From NCBI GenBank assembly GCA_963169805.1, contig CAUJDY010000050.1:1-32167 (forward strand): a stretch of 32,167 nucleotides of DNA, read 5' to 3'. Origin of the DNA: Bdellovibrionota bacterium. GTDB lineage: Bacteria > Bdellovibrionota > Bdellovibrionia > Bdellovibrionales > JAEYZS01. Numbering within the stretch: position 1 is the stretch's first letter; each line of letters starts with the position of its first letter. This document shows, in pieces, positions 8,471 to 19,092 of this stretch. The position numbers were made by a program, and so were the translations under genes. The notes under the pieces were generated by a model. The model saw only the letters and a list, made by a program, of their open reading frames with translations. It made no database searches and was not told the origin of the DNA.

Positions 8471-9252
8471 CTAGCGGCTTCTTCTATTTCGTCAAAATGA
8501 GTTTGTAGCTTTCCACGCAATCGTGAGATCGCTTGTGCGTGAAGCTGAGATACTCGAGACTCTGTAACACGTAAGACTTGACCAATTTCTTTTAGATTCA
8601 AATCTTCGTAATAATAAAGAGAAAGCACCAGTCTTTGTTTTTCAGGTAAATCTTCAATTGCTTTAGTGACAATATCCTTAACAGCTTTCAAATTAAGTTG
8701 ATTAAATGGATTCGAAAACTTACAGCTTTCAAGTAAATTTAAAATAGATTTTTTATCTACGTTCGAAAACGTCGCCGCTTCATCAATTGATAAAAGACTA
8801 ACAGGACGTACTTGATTGACAAGGCCATGATATTCTTCAACTGTAATATTCAGTTTGCCTGCTACTTCCTCTTCCGTTGCAGATCTTCCAAGGTCTGCCT
8901 CTAACTTGACGGTGGTTCTATCTAACAATTTAGCCTTATCACGCACAGAACGTGGCACCCAGTCCTGAGCTCTGAGTTCATCCAATATTGCTCCGCGAAT
9001 TCTAAACTCCGCATATGTTTTAAAAGTATTATCTCGAGTGGCATCGTATTTCTCAATTGCATCCATTAAACCAATCACACCTGAAGAAATTAAATCATCC
9101 AGTTCGATGTTTGCCGGAAGACGGATTGCAATTTTCTGCGCAATAAACTTTATCAGTGGTGCGTATTCAAGTATGAGTTTATCTTTTTGCTGGGCAGTGA
9201 GTCTACTTGGGTGTGTCTTATAATTTTTAACAGCACTCGTATTCTTTTTCAT
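8467..9252 (-). CDS. fliA: Flagellar sigma factor sigma-28 (FliA/WhiG family)
   Basis: LILEYAPLIKFIAQKIAIRLPANIELDDLISSGVIGLMDAIEKYD, DELRAQDWVPRSVRDKA, LTESRVSQLHAQAISRLR. Start MKKNTSAV at 9252 has GAGGGA upstream. Confidence 0.93.
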   Translation of the reverse strand: MKKNTSAVKNYKTHPSRLTAQQKDKLILEYAPLIKFIAQKIAIRLPANIELDDLISSGVIGLMDAIEKYDATRDNTFKTYAEFRIRGAILDELRAQDWVPRSVRDKAKLLDRTTVKLEADLGRSATEEEVAGKLNITVEEYHGLVNQVRPVSLLSIDEAATFSNVDKKSILNLLESCKFSNPFNQLNLKAVKDIVTKAIEDLPEKQRLVLSLYYYEDLNLKEIGQVLRVTESRVSQLHAQAISRLRGKLQTHFDEIEEAAS

Positions 9253-9328
9253 ACATCCCTCAATCGTAAAAATTTCCCCTATCTTCCATTTTATCAAAAT
9301 GAGAAGACATTTTCTCTAAAAATCAACT

Positions 9329-10186
9329 TCAGGCCACACCTAAAATATGATTCCAAAAGAAGGAAATTCCTCCGTAACTTACATCTATATCATTGAAATT
9401 ATTTATACTTTTCGCAATCTTTTTAATACCTAGACTCGACGGAGAGTGAGGAGCACTATTTACCACCAACTGCTGCGACTTTGTTGCACGTCTTAGCGAT
9501 AAATCAAGCGGCACACTTCCTTTAAAATCTAAACTTACATTCAGAAACTGATCACACACATCGCTCAGCTTCTTATAGAGTTGCAACCCCTCATGATCAT
9601 CTCTTACAAAATTCGCAATTATAGAAAATCGATTCAACTTACAAGTTTTATGCAGGACCTTAATCAAGGCATAAGAGTCTGTGAGACTAGCCGGATCTGG
9701 AGTAATAACAATGTTTCTTTCATGTACGGCTGAATTCAGATACAGAACATTATCATCAATACCTGGAGCCGTATCAATAATGAAGTAATCAAAATGAATC
9801 GGCAGCTGATTCACCTGATCCAGTAACACTTGTCTTTGAACGTCGTTCATCTTCTGAAGTTCTTTAAGGCCACTTCCTCCGGATATTAGGTAAATATTAT
9901 TTTGAATTTCAACTAGAGCGCTCTCTAGAGACTCGTCTCCGTTCATAACAGACAATATATTTTTCACATTCTTGCGACCGAAAAATATGTCAACATTTGC
10001 CATTCCTAAGTCACCATCAAGAATAAGTACTTTTTTTCCCTCTTTGGCATACTGAGAAGCTATATTACAAACCAAAGTTGTTTTTCCAACTCCTCCTTTT
10101 CCAGAGGTAATTGAAATTGTTTTTGTCATTTTTTTATTTCCCTCAAAATCATATCGCTGAGACATCTGGCTATTCCTTTCTACCAA
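9329..10186 (-). CDS. flhG: MinD/ParA-like flagellar number regulator FlhG (FleN)
   Basis: SITSGKGGVGKTTLVCNIA, LILDGDLGMANVDIFFG, YFIIDTAPGIDDNVL; directly downstream of flhF. The start could instead be MTKTIS at 10129. Confidence 0.92.
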   Translation of the reverse strand: MVERNSQMSQRYDFEGNKKMTKTISITSGKGGVGKTTLVCNIASQYAKEGKKVLILDGDLGMANVDIFFGRKNVKNILSVMNGDESLESALVEIQNNIYLISGGSGLKELQKMNDVQRQVLLDQVNQLPIHFDYFIIDTAPGIDDNVLYLNSAVHERNIVITPDPASLTDSYALIKVLHKTCKLNRFSIIANFVRDDHEGLQLYKKLSDVCDQFLNVSLDFKGSVPLDLSLRRATKSQQLVVNSAPHSPSSLGIKKIAKSINNFNDIDVSYGGISFFWNHILGVA

Positions 10187-11669
10187 ATTTTGTAATTTTG
10201 AAAATCAAATCAACAACTCGCTCTTTAGATGCAAACTCATAATCTTCAGGCAATTTTGGGCCTATTCCAAATGAGTGTAATGGTAAGTCATATTTTCTTT
10301 GAAAATTGTAAATAAGACCGTGGGATATTGCTTCGTCTAATTTTGTAAATATCACGTCTGTAGGCTTAGCAACTTTATATCTCTCTGTTATCTCAAAAGC
10401 ATCTTTCTCTTTTATTCCAGCTGATAGCACTAAGTGACGCTCACAAGGAACTGTTTCGTTAGGCAATACATCTCTTAATTTTTCGATTTGATCTATTTCC
10501 TTTAAAGATGTCCCTGGATAATCTACAAGTATAACATCAAGAGATCGAAGTGAATCTGTAATCGTATTCCAATCGGATTTACCTTTTAATATGCCAAAAG
10601 GCACATTGAGTATTTGCGAATAGATTCTAAGCTGATCAACAGCTCCAACTCTTTCTGAATCACAAGTTAGAATTCCAACTTTCTTGTTTTTATTTAAAAC
10701 AAAATAACTGGCCATTTTAACCAAACTAGAAGATTTCCCACTCCCTGATGGTCCCATAAATATATGAATGGGTTTTTGCGCTAGAGGATTTTTAACTTGA
10801 ATCTGCCCCATCATTGTTTTTGCTATCCAACCTTCCAAAAGAGCTTGCTTACGAATGTTCTCAAATCCCAATTCCTTCTTGGCAAGCTCCAACAGTTCTA
10901 GCGTATTTTCCGCAGAGATTCCTGCTTGAGTTAGCTTATAAAATGTCGCGCTCATCTCAAAGCTGACACCGTACTCAGCTCCTGGGTGTAGTTTAAAATC
11001 TGGCTCATTTTTTAAGACTGGCTGAGAAAGGCTCTGCAACATGGTCTTTAACTGCATAATTTCATTTTTGAGGGATTGAACTTCATTTAAAGAAGCTTGT
11101 GAACTCACCGCTGGAGATGTCGCAGCTACTGGGCGCGATACAGACTCTTCAAAAATTTTGTAAGCAGATTGGGCCGCTTGACGCACTCTTTGCGTAGAAG
11201 TTACTGACTCTGATCCCTTTGGCGTTTCTACAAACTGAGTTTTTGCACCGATCTCAGTGAGCACAGACTCCACAGTTCTCCCTCGTGCACCTTGTAAATT
11301 TCGGCTCTCACCTTCATCTTCAATATCAATATAGCGAACTTGCGTGACAGGACGTTTAGCGGCTTCCTCATCTTGAACTTTCTTAGTATAGCGTTCAACA
11401 CTTCTTTCTATAAACTGCTTTTGCACTCTTGCTGGTTTTGTCCTAAGTTTAGCAAGCTCTTCTTCCTTAAGTCGACTTTCTGCCCACTGCTTTTTTAGTA
11501 ATTGCTTCTCAGAAATTGCCGCTGTGACTTCAATGCTTTTTTTGCCCATCAATCCAAAGCTGCCTGTATTATCTTTTGCATTTAAGATAATAGCTTCTGG
11601 CCCCAGAGTGTTTTTGACCATCTCTAGTGCCTCTTGAATTGTTGTAGCTTCAAATTTTTTAACTTGCAT
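10170..11669 (-). CDS. flhF: SRP-type GTPase FlhF
   Basis: N-terminal MQVKKFEATTIQEALEMVKNTLGPEAIILNAK, IFMGPSGSGKSSSLVKMA G1, VILVDYPGTS, DVIFTKLDEA. Confidence 0.96.
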   Translation of the reverse strand: MQVKKFEATTIQEALEMVKNTLGPEAIILNAKDNTGSFGLMGKKSIEVTAAISEKQLLKKQWAESRLKEEELAKLRTKPARVQKQFIERSVERYTKKVQDEEAAKRPVTQVRYIDIEDEGESRNLQGARGRTVESVLTEIGAKTQFVETPKGSESVTSTQRVRQAAQSAYKIFEESVSRPVAATSPAVSSQASLNEVQSLKNEIMQLKTMLQSLSQPVLKNEPDFKLHPGAEYGVSFEMSATFYKLTQAGISAENTLELLELAKKELGFENIRKQALLEGWIAKTMMGQIQVKNPLAQKPIHIFMGPSGSGKSSSLVKMASYFVLNKNKKVGILTCDSERVGAVDQLRIYSQILNVPFGILKGKSDWNTITDSLRSLDVILVDYPGTSLKEIDQIEKLRDVLPNETVPCERHLVLSAGIKEKDAFEITERYKVAKPTDVIFTKLDEAISHGLIYNFQRKYDLPLHSFGIGPKLPEDYEFASKERVVDLIFKITKFGRKE

Positions 11670-13752
11670 GTGCTAACCCCACAGTTCCAACAGAGCTCAC
11701 ATGAGCATCTGCCGTCAGTTCATTATGCGAAAGGATCACAAGCTGCGGTAAAAATCTCGCAGTTAATTTAAATATATGTCTTCGAATTGTTGGACTTGTT
11801 AATAAAATAGGTTGGGCTGCAACTTCAGGATTTCTTTCAATATTTTTTGAAAGTTCCGTAATCAAAGTATTTGCAGCTCTTGGGTCCATGATAAGCTGAA
11901 TCCCATTCTCTGTTTGCAAAAGAGAGTTTGTAATAACTTCTTCTGTTGTTGGATCAAGTGTCATAACGGCTATTCGCCCTTCTTCATTTGTGTATTTTCT
12001 TGTAATAGATCGAGCAAGACGCTTACGCACCGACTCTACGAGCAACTCTGGATCTTTTGTGCGAGTTGCTTCATCAGCCAATGTTTCGAATATAGTTAGG
12101 AGATCACGAATCGATACTTGCTCTTTTAGCAATCCTTTCAAGACCTGAACAACTCCTCCTACAGTCATGTGTTCAGGAATGAGTTCTTCTACAACTTTCG
12201 GATGAGTCTTCTTCACATTTTCTACAAGCTTAGCAACTTCTTGTCTTCCGATGAGCTCATGTGCATGAGTTCTCACAATCTCAGTAAGATGCGTAGCGAT
12301 CACAGTAGAAAGATCTACAACTGTATAGCCAGCCATTTCAGCATCTTCTTTTTGAGCCTGACTAATCCAAATCGCATCTAATCCAAAAGCCGGTTCTTTT
12401 GTTGGTATGCCGCTCAGAGGATCTGTAACATTACCAGGATCCATAGCAAGAAGACTATCCGGCTGAAGAACACCCTTGCCAACAGTTGCGCCCTTTATTG
12501 ATATTCTATACTCACCAGGCTCTAGCTGCAGATTATCTCGAATATGAACACTCGGAACAACAATCCCTAAATCAAGCGCAAATTGTTTTCGAATACTTAC
12601 TATTCTTTCAAGTAGATCGCCTGACTTACTTGATTCAACAACGCTAATGAGTCCATAGCCAACTTCTAGTTCTAAAACGTCTAGAGGCAATAGACTTTCT
12701 ACATTTTCCTTTGGCTTTGCTGCCGCCTCTTGAGCGCGAGCATTATCTTCTTTTATTTTTTCTTCTTCATTTTTATTTAAGAACCAAGCGATAAATCCAA
12801 TTATCCCTGCCATCACTGCAAATGGAAAAAGCGGTAATCCTGGTAGCAATCCTAAAAAGAGCAAACAAATTGCAGCAATCGCAACCGCTCTTGGTTTGAG
12901 AAAAAGCTGCTTAGCCATCTCATTACCCATATTTTTTCCACTTGCAGATCGAGTCACAATTGCACCCGCAGCAGTCGAAATAATAAGCGCTGGAATTTGA
13001 GAAACAAGGCCATCACCAATTGTTAACTTAGTATAATACTCAGCTGCCTGCGTGACAGAAAGGCTATGCTGGATAACACCAATTAAGAGACCGCCTACAA
13101 TATTAATCGCAGTAACAACAATACCCGCAATGGCATCTCCTCGCACAAATTTACTAGCACCATCCATAGATCCGTAAAAATCAGCTTCAGCTTCGATTTC
13201 TTTTCTTCTACGACGGGCTTCTTCTTCATTAATTAAACCGGCATTCAGATCTGCATCAATCGACATTTGCTTACCAGGCATTGCATCTAACGTAAATCTC
13301 GCAGCAACTTCCGCGACTCGCCCAGAACCCTTAGTGATCACGACAAAGTTAATAACAATTAGAATTAAGAATACAATAAAGCCAATAACATAATTATCGC
13401 CTACAACAAATCCACCAAAAGCCTCAATAACGTGACCCGCCGCCTGAGTTCCCGTGTGTCCCTCTGCTAAAATTAAGCGTGTTGAGGCAATATTAAGAGA
13501 TAGCCTAAAAAGTGTTGTGACTAATAATATTGTTGGAAAAACACTAAAATCTAAAGCTCGAGTTGCATATAAAGCTGACAATAAAACTAGTAAACTTAAT
13601 GCCAAAGACATAACCAGAGACAAGTCTAGTATGACAGCCGGAAGCGGAATGATCATAAATACCAGTATCGCGATAAGACCAAAAGCCATCATTAAATCAG
13701 TATTTTTAGTCAGGTACTCAAATCGTCTGAAAAACTGATACATCTCATTCAT
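11659..13752 (-). CDS. flhA: Flagellar export apparatus protein FlhA
   Basis: 697 aa with FHIPEP-family features: multi-TM N-terminus, [25 protein letters not shown]-like block, [35 protein letters not shown]. Confidence 0.98.
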   Translation of the reverse strand: [697 protein letters not shown]

Positions 13753-14831
13753 TATTGGGCCCTCTTAGACATTCTCTTTTTAAGTTTGTAAACATACGCA
13801 AGTACTTCAGCCACAGCATTAAACAACTCTCTTGGTATCACCTGCCCAAGCTTCATCGTTTTAAAAATAGTTCTAGCTAGTGGTTTATTTTCTACAATAG
13901 GAATATTATGTTCTTTTGCGAGCTCTCTAATTTTCTCAGCAACTCTATCTGCCCCTTTCGCTATCAACTGCGGAGCTGGTAAATTTGCATCATACTTTAA
14001 TGCCACTGCAATATGAGTTGGGTTAGTAATTATGACATCAGCCTTTGGTACCTGCTGCATCATTCTCTTGTTTGACAACTCTCTTTGTATACGACGAATA
14101 CGAGCTTTAATTTGCGGATCCCCTTCACGGGTTTTTACTTCTTCTTTAATTTCTTGCTTTGTCATTCTCATTTTCTTTTCGAGGTCCCATCTTTGAAATC
14201 CGTAATCAAGAAGGGCGAGAAATGCCATTCCTGTTGCAACCCCAAAAATAATTCTGAATGATATATCGCCAAAGTACTGAATAAGATCTGATATAGAAAA
14301 ATGGATTAAAAATGGCGTTCTAACCATTTCACTTTTAAGAATTCCATATACAATCGCACCAATAACAGTCATTTTAAAAATGGCCTTAAGCCCTTCTACA
14401 AGAGATTGAAGAGAAAATATTCTTTTGAATCCATTAACAGGATTAATTTTATTTAAGTTGGGCTCTAGTGGTTCACTTGTTGTCAAAAATCCAATTTGAA
14501 AAATTGAGGATGCAATACCAATAACAAAAACAAGAGCAAAGACTGGAAGAAGTATCATTGCCATCTTTTGTCCCATAAACATAAGGGCAGGCTTATAATC
14601 TGCTCCACGCGCTGCCGTCACAATGTAATCCTGAAAGGATCTCGTAAAGATTTCAGCAATTTGTGTAAAAAAGAATTTACCAAGAGCCCAAATTAAAAGA
14701 GTTGCACCAAATAACATAAGCACAGTGGCCAATTCTTTTGTTTGCGCAACTTGTCCTTGTTTTCTAAAATCTTCACGCCTTTGCGCGGTGGGCTCTTCTG
14801 TTTTTTCTGAATCATCTGATTCTTCTGCCAT
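13752..14831 (-). CDS. flhB: Flagellar export apparatus protein FlhB
   Basis: DSEKTEEPTAQRREDFRKQGQVAQTKEL N-terminus and NPTH autocleavage motif in VIITNPTHIAVAL. Confidence 0.98.
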   Translation of the reverse strand: MAEESDDSEKTEEPTAQRREDFRKQGQVAQTKELATVLMLFGATLLIWALGKFFFTQIAEIFTRSFQDYIVTAARGADYKPALMFMGQKMAMILLPVFALVFVIGIASSIFQIGFLTTSEPLEPNLNKINPVNGFKRIFSLQSLVEGLKAIFKMTVIGAIVYGILKSEMVRTPFLIHFSISDLIQYFGDISFRIIFGVATGMAFLALLDYGFQRWDLEKKMRMTKQEIKEEVKTREGDPQIKARIRRIQRELSNKRMMQQVPKADVIITNPTHIAVALKYDANLPAPQLIAKGADRVAEKIRELAKEHNIPIVENKPLARTIFKTMKLGQVIPRELFNAVAEVLAYVYKLKKRMSKRAQ

Positions 14832-14846
14832 GTTTCATCCTTGAAA

Positions 14847-15623
14847 CTATAGAGCTTTTAAAAACTCCAACAGATAACCTGCATTCCACTGAATCATTTC
14901 GCCTAAGCTAACAATTAAGAGCGGAAGGGTTATAATCATCACAGTAAAGCCAAGTATAATATTGATAGGCCAACTTGTGATAAGCACATTAATTTGCGGA
15001 ACAGTTCTTCCTATAATCCCCAAAGCCATGTTTGCAATAAAAATTGCACCCATAACCGGAGCCGCAAGTTTAATGCCCATCTCTAATACAGTTTGACCAA
15101 CTAAAGTTAAATCGCGAAAAGCGATGAAATTTAGTCCTTGCTCAGACATGGGTATAAGTTCAAAACTTTTTACTAAACCTTCTATAAAAAAATGATGTCC
15201 ATTTAATGCCAGAAATAATAAACTAGCCAACATAAGTTGATAGCTTTCTATACTGGTCACTCTTCTTCCAATAGTAGGATTGAACATTTGATCACTCGAT
15301 AATCCAATAGACATTGTGATAATATCACCCGCTACTGAAACAGCCTGAAAAAACAAACGAGCCACAAAACCAATCAGAACCCCGACTAAGGCTTCTTTGA
15401 TAATCATAAAAACAAGGTTCTCTGTTATAAATGTATCCGTAATTCCTGACCTAGGAACGACACCATATAAAACAATTGATATTATTAAAGATAAAAGTAC
15501 TTTTGCAGAATTTGGAATATTACCACCCTCAACAAGAGGAAACGCCACCAAAAATGATGACACTCTTACCAAAATAAGAGCTAGCGTAATAATTTGTAAT
15601 TCAGAAAAATACTGAATTGGCAC
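14847..15623 (-). CDS. fliR: Flagellar export apparatus protein FliR
   Basis: 258-aa multi-TM protein; VGVLIGFVARLFFQAVSVAGDIITMSIGLS; between fliQ and flhB. Confidence 0.95.
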   Translation of the reverse strand: MPIQYFSELQIITLALILVRVSSFLVAFPLVEGGNIPNSAKVLLSLIISIVLYGVVPRSGITDTFITENLVFMIIKEALVGVLIGFVARLFFQAVSVAGDIITMSIGLSSDQMFNPTIGRRVTSIESYQLMLASLLFLALNGHHFFIEGLVKSFELIPMSEQGLNFIAFRDLTLVGQTVLEMGIKLAAPVMGAIFIANMALGIIGRTVPQINVLITSWPINIILGFTVMIITLPLLIVSLGEMIQWNAGYLLEFLKAL

Positions 15624-15627
15624 TTCG

Positions 15628-15897
15628 CTACCTCACATATTCCGAAAAGTTTTCTAGCAGATTCACCGTAAAACGGCTCATCACATCAAGCATCCATGGA
15701 CCTGTTAGTACAATCACAATTGCGACAACAATAATTTTTGGAATAAATGTCAGTGTCGCTTCGTTAATCTGTGTAATAGCTTGCATGATACTTATTACAA
15801 GACCTATCACTAAAGCAGAGATCAGAATTGGAGCAGAAATTAATGCAGCAGTTTTTAATGTCTCCTGTCCCAAATAAACAATAAGTTCATCAGTCAT
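15628..15897 (-). CDS. fliQ: Flagellar export apparatus protein FliQ
   Basis: 89 aa, two TM helices; LGLVISIMQAITQINEATLTFIPKI-type family signature. Confidence 0.96.
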   Translation of the reverse strand: MTDELIVYLGQETLKTAALISAPILISALVIGLVISIMQAITQINEATLTFIPKIIVVAIVIVLTGPWMLDVMSRFTVNLLENFSEYVR

Positions 15898-15907
15898 TTA
15901 TTCCTCC

Positions 15908-16651
15908 TCATCCAAAACTCTTTACAAGAGAGCCCACAATGAGTCCCCATCCATCAACTAGTACAAATAGCATAATTTTAAAAGGCAAAGAGACAACTAC
16001 AGGTGGAAGCATCATCATACCCATAGCCATTAAGACACTCGAAACTACAAGATCAATAACTAAAAAAGGTAAATAGATAATAAATCCAATTTGAAAGGCT
16101 GTTTTTAATTCGGAAATCACAAACGCAGGAATCAAAACTGAACTTGGAACTTCCGCTCGCGTTTTGGGCTGCTCAATCTTTGCAAGCTTAACAAACAAAG
16201 CTAAATCTGCGTCACGCGTTTGATTAAACATAAACTTCCTAAGTGGCGACATAGCATTATTGAAAGCAACCTCTTGGCTTATTTTACTATCTAAATATGG
16301 CTTGAGTGATTTCTCATTAATCTCTGATAAGTAAGGAGACATTATAAAAAGAGATAAAAATAAAGCTAAACCGATAATAACTTGGTTAGGAGGCATCTGC
16401 TGCGTACCGATAGCTTGTCTTAAAAACGAAAGAACAATGACCAACCTTGTAAATGAAGTCATCATTATTAGTATAGCTGGAGCTAATGTGAGCACCGTCA
16501 GAATCATTATGATTTTAATTGTGTTCACTACATCCGAAGGATTCTGAGTAGATTTAAACCCTAACGAAATATTAGGAAGAGTAACACCTTGTGCAAATGC
16601 CTCTGGAGCTAGACAGATTATTAAAATGAGGAACCCAAACCACTTTTTCAA
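15908..16651 (-). CDS. fliP: Flagellar export apparatus protein FliP
   Basis: LTLAPAILIMMTSFTRLVIVLSFLRQAIGTQQMPPNQVIIGLALFLSLFIM; signal sequence. Confidence 0.98.
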   Translation of the reverse strand: MKKWFGFLILIICLAPEAFAQGVTLPNISLGFKSTQNPSDVVNTIKIIMILTVLTLAPAILIMMTSFTRLVIVLSFLRQAIGTQQMPPNQVIIGLALFLSLFIMSPYLSEINEKSLKPYLDSKISQEVAFNNAMSPLRKFMFNQTRDADLALFVKLAKIEQPKTRAEVPSSVLIPAFVISELKTAFQIGFIIYLPFLVIDLVVSSVLMAMGMMMLPPVVVSLPFKIMLFVLVDGWGLIVGSLVKSFG

Positions 16652-16652
16652 C

Positions 16653-17648
16653 TTAGATCTCCTTCATATCCTTGAGTTTTCCAGAAACAACATCTTTTAT
16701 CTTTGAAATCGAAAACTCATCCTGCTCCTGAGTCTCTTCTTGTATTTTATCTTTTTTAAATATTTTATTTAATGTACTTGAAAAATCCTTTGGTGTTTCT
16801 TGAGGAACTTCTTCATCCATGAGTGCAAGAGTTTTGATGAGACTTATATTTTGATCTGTTACACCTATTAAAATACTCTCGCCAGCAACACGAATGATTG
16901 CTAAGGATTTTTTTGGACCTAAATAATGTTGCGTTAAAACTTTTATCTGATTGTTTTTGTTTTTTGGTGCTTTAGCAAAATTTCTTTTTGCATAAAATCC
17001 AAATGCGGCCAAGAGGCCAAAAACAACAACCAAACTCAAAACCACACGGGCAGTTGTATTTGTTTTTTTATCTGTGTTAGCTACTCCAGATTTACTTAAA
17101 ACAGGAATTTCAGATTCCTTTAGGCTATTAATCTCTTCTTTTGTTAACTTGACTTGCGTTGCTTGTGCTTTTTCATTTTCTTTGGCGTCTTCTCTTGCAA
17201 CCCAATCTTGTGCTGCTTTTAAGTCCTCTTCGTTAACTTGAACAGAGGCCACACTTGCTACTGCATTTTTAATAACAAGCTTAAGAATATTCCCTTCTGC
17301 TACCAGCTGAGTTTGATTTTGATACTTCATAGCATCAGAGTTTAGTATGACACGAGTTCTAGCTAGCTTATTGCTAACTTTATAGGTGTAGATCGATTTA
17401 ACTATATCTTCACTAACGCTCGACTTCTGTGTACCTTTTAAGAGTTGAACAGATGGGAGATTTATCTGTACAGTCTCATTTATAAAATCAAGCGTAAACT
17501 GATCAGACTTGATATCCTGATTAAAATTAAGCTCAACTACATATCCATCGTCTGTTTTGTGATTCTTAACATCCACAAGTGATAAAACCTCACTTGCATT
17601 CGCATTTAAGCAAAACATACTAATAAGCATCCACATCAACGACTTCAT
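16653..17648 (-). CDS. fliO: FliO-like flagellar assembly protein with extended periplasmic AMIN-like N-terminal region
   Basis: Position between fliN and fliP. TM plus NNQIKVLTQHYLGPKKSLAIIRVAGESILIGVTDQNISLIKTL is FliO-like. The N-terminus after the signal peptide resembles AMIN domains. Confidence 0.82.
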   Translation of the reverse strand: MKSLMWMLISMFCLNANASEVLSLVDVKNHKTDDGYVVELNFNQDIKSDQFTLDFINETVQINLPSVQLLKGTQKSSVSEDIVKSIYTYKVSNKLARTRVILNSDAMKYQNQTQLVAEGNILKLVIKNAVASVASVQVNEEDLKAAQDWVAREDAKENEKAQATQVKLTKEEINSLKESEIPVLSKSGVANTDKKTNTTARVVLSLVVVFGLLAAFGFYAKRNFAKAPKNKNNQIKVLTQHYLGPKKSLAIIRVAGESILIGVTDQNISLIKTLALMDEEVPQETPKDFSSTLNKIFKKDKIQEETQEQDEFSISKIKDVVSGKLKDMKEI

Positions 17649-17680
17649 AACCCCTCTTTTTCTCGCATTTATTCAAAGAT

Positions 17681-18040
17681 TTACTTGAGCTGCTCAACTC
17701 TTTCTTGCGGAGAAATAATATCTGTGAGTCGAACTCCAAATTTTTCATTCACCACAACAGCTTCGCCCCTTGCTATGAGTTTATCATTAACAAGAACTTC
17801 CATTGGTTCCCCTGCTAATTTATTCAACTCAATAACACTTCCCTGTCCTAGGTTTAAAAGTTCAGAGACCAACATCTTTGTTCTTCCAAGTTCAGCTGTT
17901 AGCTTGAGTGGAATATCTAAAATGAGATCTACATTTCTCTCTCTTTTTGCCCCTGGAGCAGCAGTCGCAGCTACCGGATCTACCGGCGCACCTTGATCTA
18001 CCACTTCTTCTAATTTAGGAGCTGTGTTTTCTTCAGCCAT
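17681..18040 (-). CDS. fliN: Flagellar motor switch protein FliN
   Basis: DIPLKLTAELGRTKMLVSELLNLGQGSVIELNKLAGEPMEVLVNDKLIARGEAVVVNEKFGVRLTDI. Confidence 0.97.
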   Translation of the reverse strand: MAEENTAPKLEEVVDQGAPVDPVAATAAPGAKRERNVDLILDIPLKLTAELGRTKMLVSELLNLGQGSVIELNKLAGEPMEVLVNDKLIARGEAVVVNEKFGVRLTDIISPQERVEQLK

Positions 18041-18062
18041 CGTTCCCCCTTAATTGTTTCTC

Positions 18063-19064
18063 TTATGTCTTACTTGTTTTTCTTGTTAATTTTACTGCTC
18101 GATTACCATGACTTACGCCGTAGTAAGCCTTAAACTTTTTCACACCCTCAATTTGAACATCAAATTCACCAGTTACATCTTGATTAAGTGGAATCACATC
18201 GCCCACCTTCAACTCCATGAGATCTTTCATTTGAATATCAGCCTCACCAAGACGAACTAGAACTTCGCACTCTGTTTCTAAAAGTTGTTCTGTAAGGGTA
18301 TGTATCCAAAGTTTTTTATCTGTTTGATCGGATTCAACTTGGAAGCCAGACGCCAGTTTTTGTTTGATAGGTTCAATAGTCGCATACGGAATAACAAGAG
18401 TTATAGTTCCGTTAGCATTTTCTAACTCCACGTCAAATGTTGTAGCAATAACAACATCTGTAGGAGGAACAATACCCACAAACTGCGGATTCACTTCTGT
18501 TCTTACAAAATGGCAATCTATTTTATGGACAGAGGCCCATGCATTCTCAAGATCTGTAATAGCAAGCTCAACAACCTTACGAATAATTGACAACTCAATC
18601 GGCGTAAATTCTTTGCCATCTGCCTTTGTATAAGGTCTATCCGTTCCTCCAAAAAAGCTATCTACTAGAGAGTAAGCAAGTTTACTTTCAATCACAAATA
18701 GAGCTGACCCTCTGAGTTCATTAAATCTTAGAACCGACATAGAAGTTGGCAGCGGTAGTGTATTGATGAACTCTCCAAACTTTAAGAAGTCTGTAGATGC
18801 TAAATTTAGAGTCGCAATTTTTCTTAACGCTGACGACAAAGAAACTCGAAAAGCTCTCATGAATTTTTCATAAATAACATCAAGCTGTGGAAAGCGGGCT
18901 CTAATAATTCGGTCTTGAGAAGTTAAATCATAAACAACAACACCTTTATCATTGGCACCGCCTGCTTGTCCTGCATCGCCTCCTGCACCACCGGCTGCAA
19001 CTTCTCCCTCAGAAACTGCCGCTAACAGAGCATCAACTTCACTTTGCGATAACACCTGATTCAT
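18063..19064 (-). CDS. fliM: Flagellar motor switch protein FliM
   Basis: MNQVLSQSEVDALLAAV N-terminal CheY-binding-like motif, DLTSQDRIIRARFPQLDVIYEKFMRAFR. Confidence 0.97.
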   Translation of the reverse strand: MNQVLSQSEVDALLAAVSEGEVAAGGAGGDAGQAGGANDKGVVVYDLTSQDRIIRARFPQLDVIYEKFMRAFRVSLSSALRKIATLNLASTDFLKFGEFINTLPLPTSMSVLRFNELRGSALFVIESKLAYSLVDSFFGGTDRPYTKADGKEFTPIELSIIRKVVELAITDLENAWASVHKIDCHFVRTEVNPQFVGIVPPTDVVIATTFDVELENANGTITLVIPYATIEPIKQKLASGFQVESDQTDKKLWIHTLTEQLLETECEVLVRLGEADIQMKDLMELKVGDVIPLNQDVTGEFDVQIEGVKKFKAYYGVSHGNRAVKLTRKTSKT

Positions 19065-19092
19065 GACTTTCCCCTTAAAAAATCAACTCACC

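Noticed and set aside
11914-12381. Antisense ORFs within flhA
   Set aside because: Shadow ORFs of a strongly conserved gene; Cys/Phe/Ser-rich composition typical of reverse-strand chance frames.
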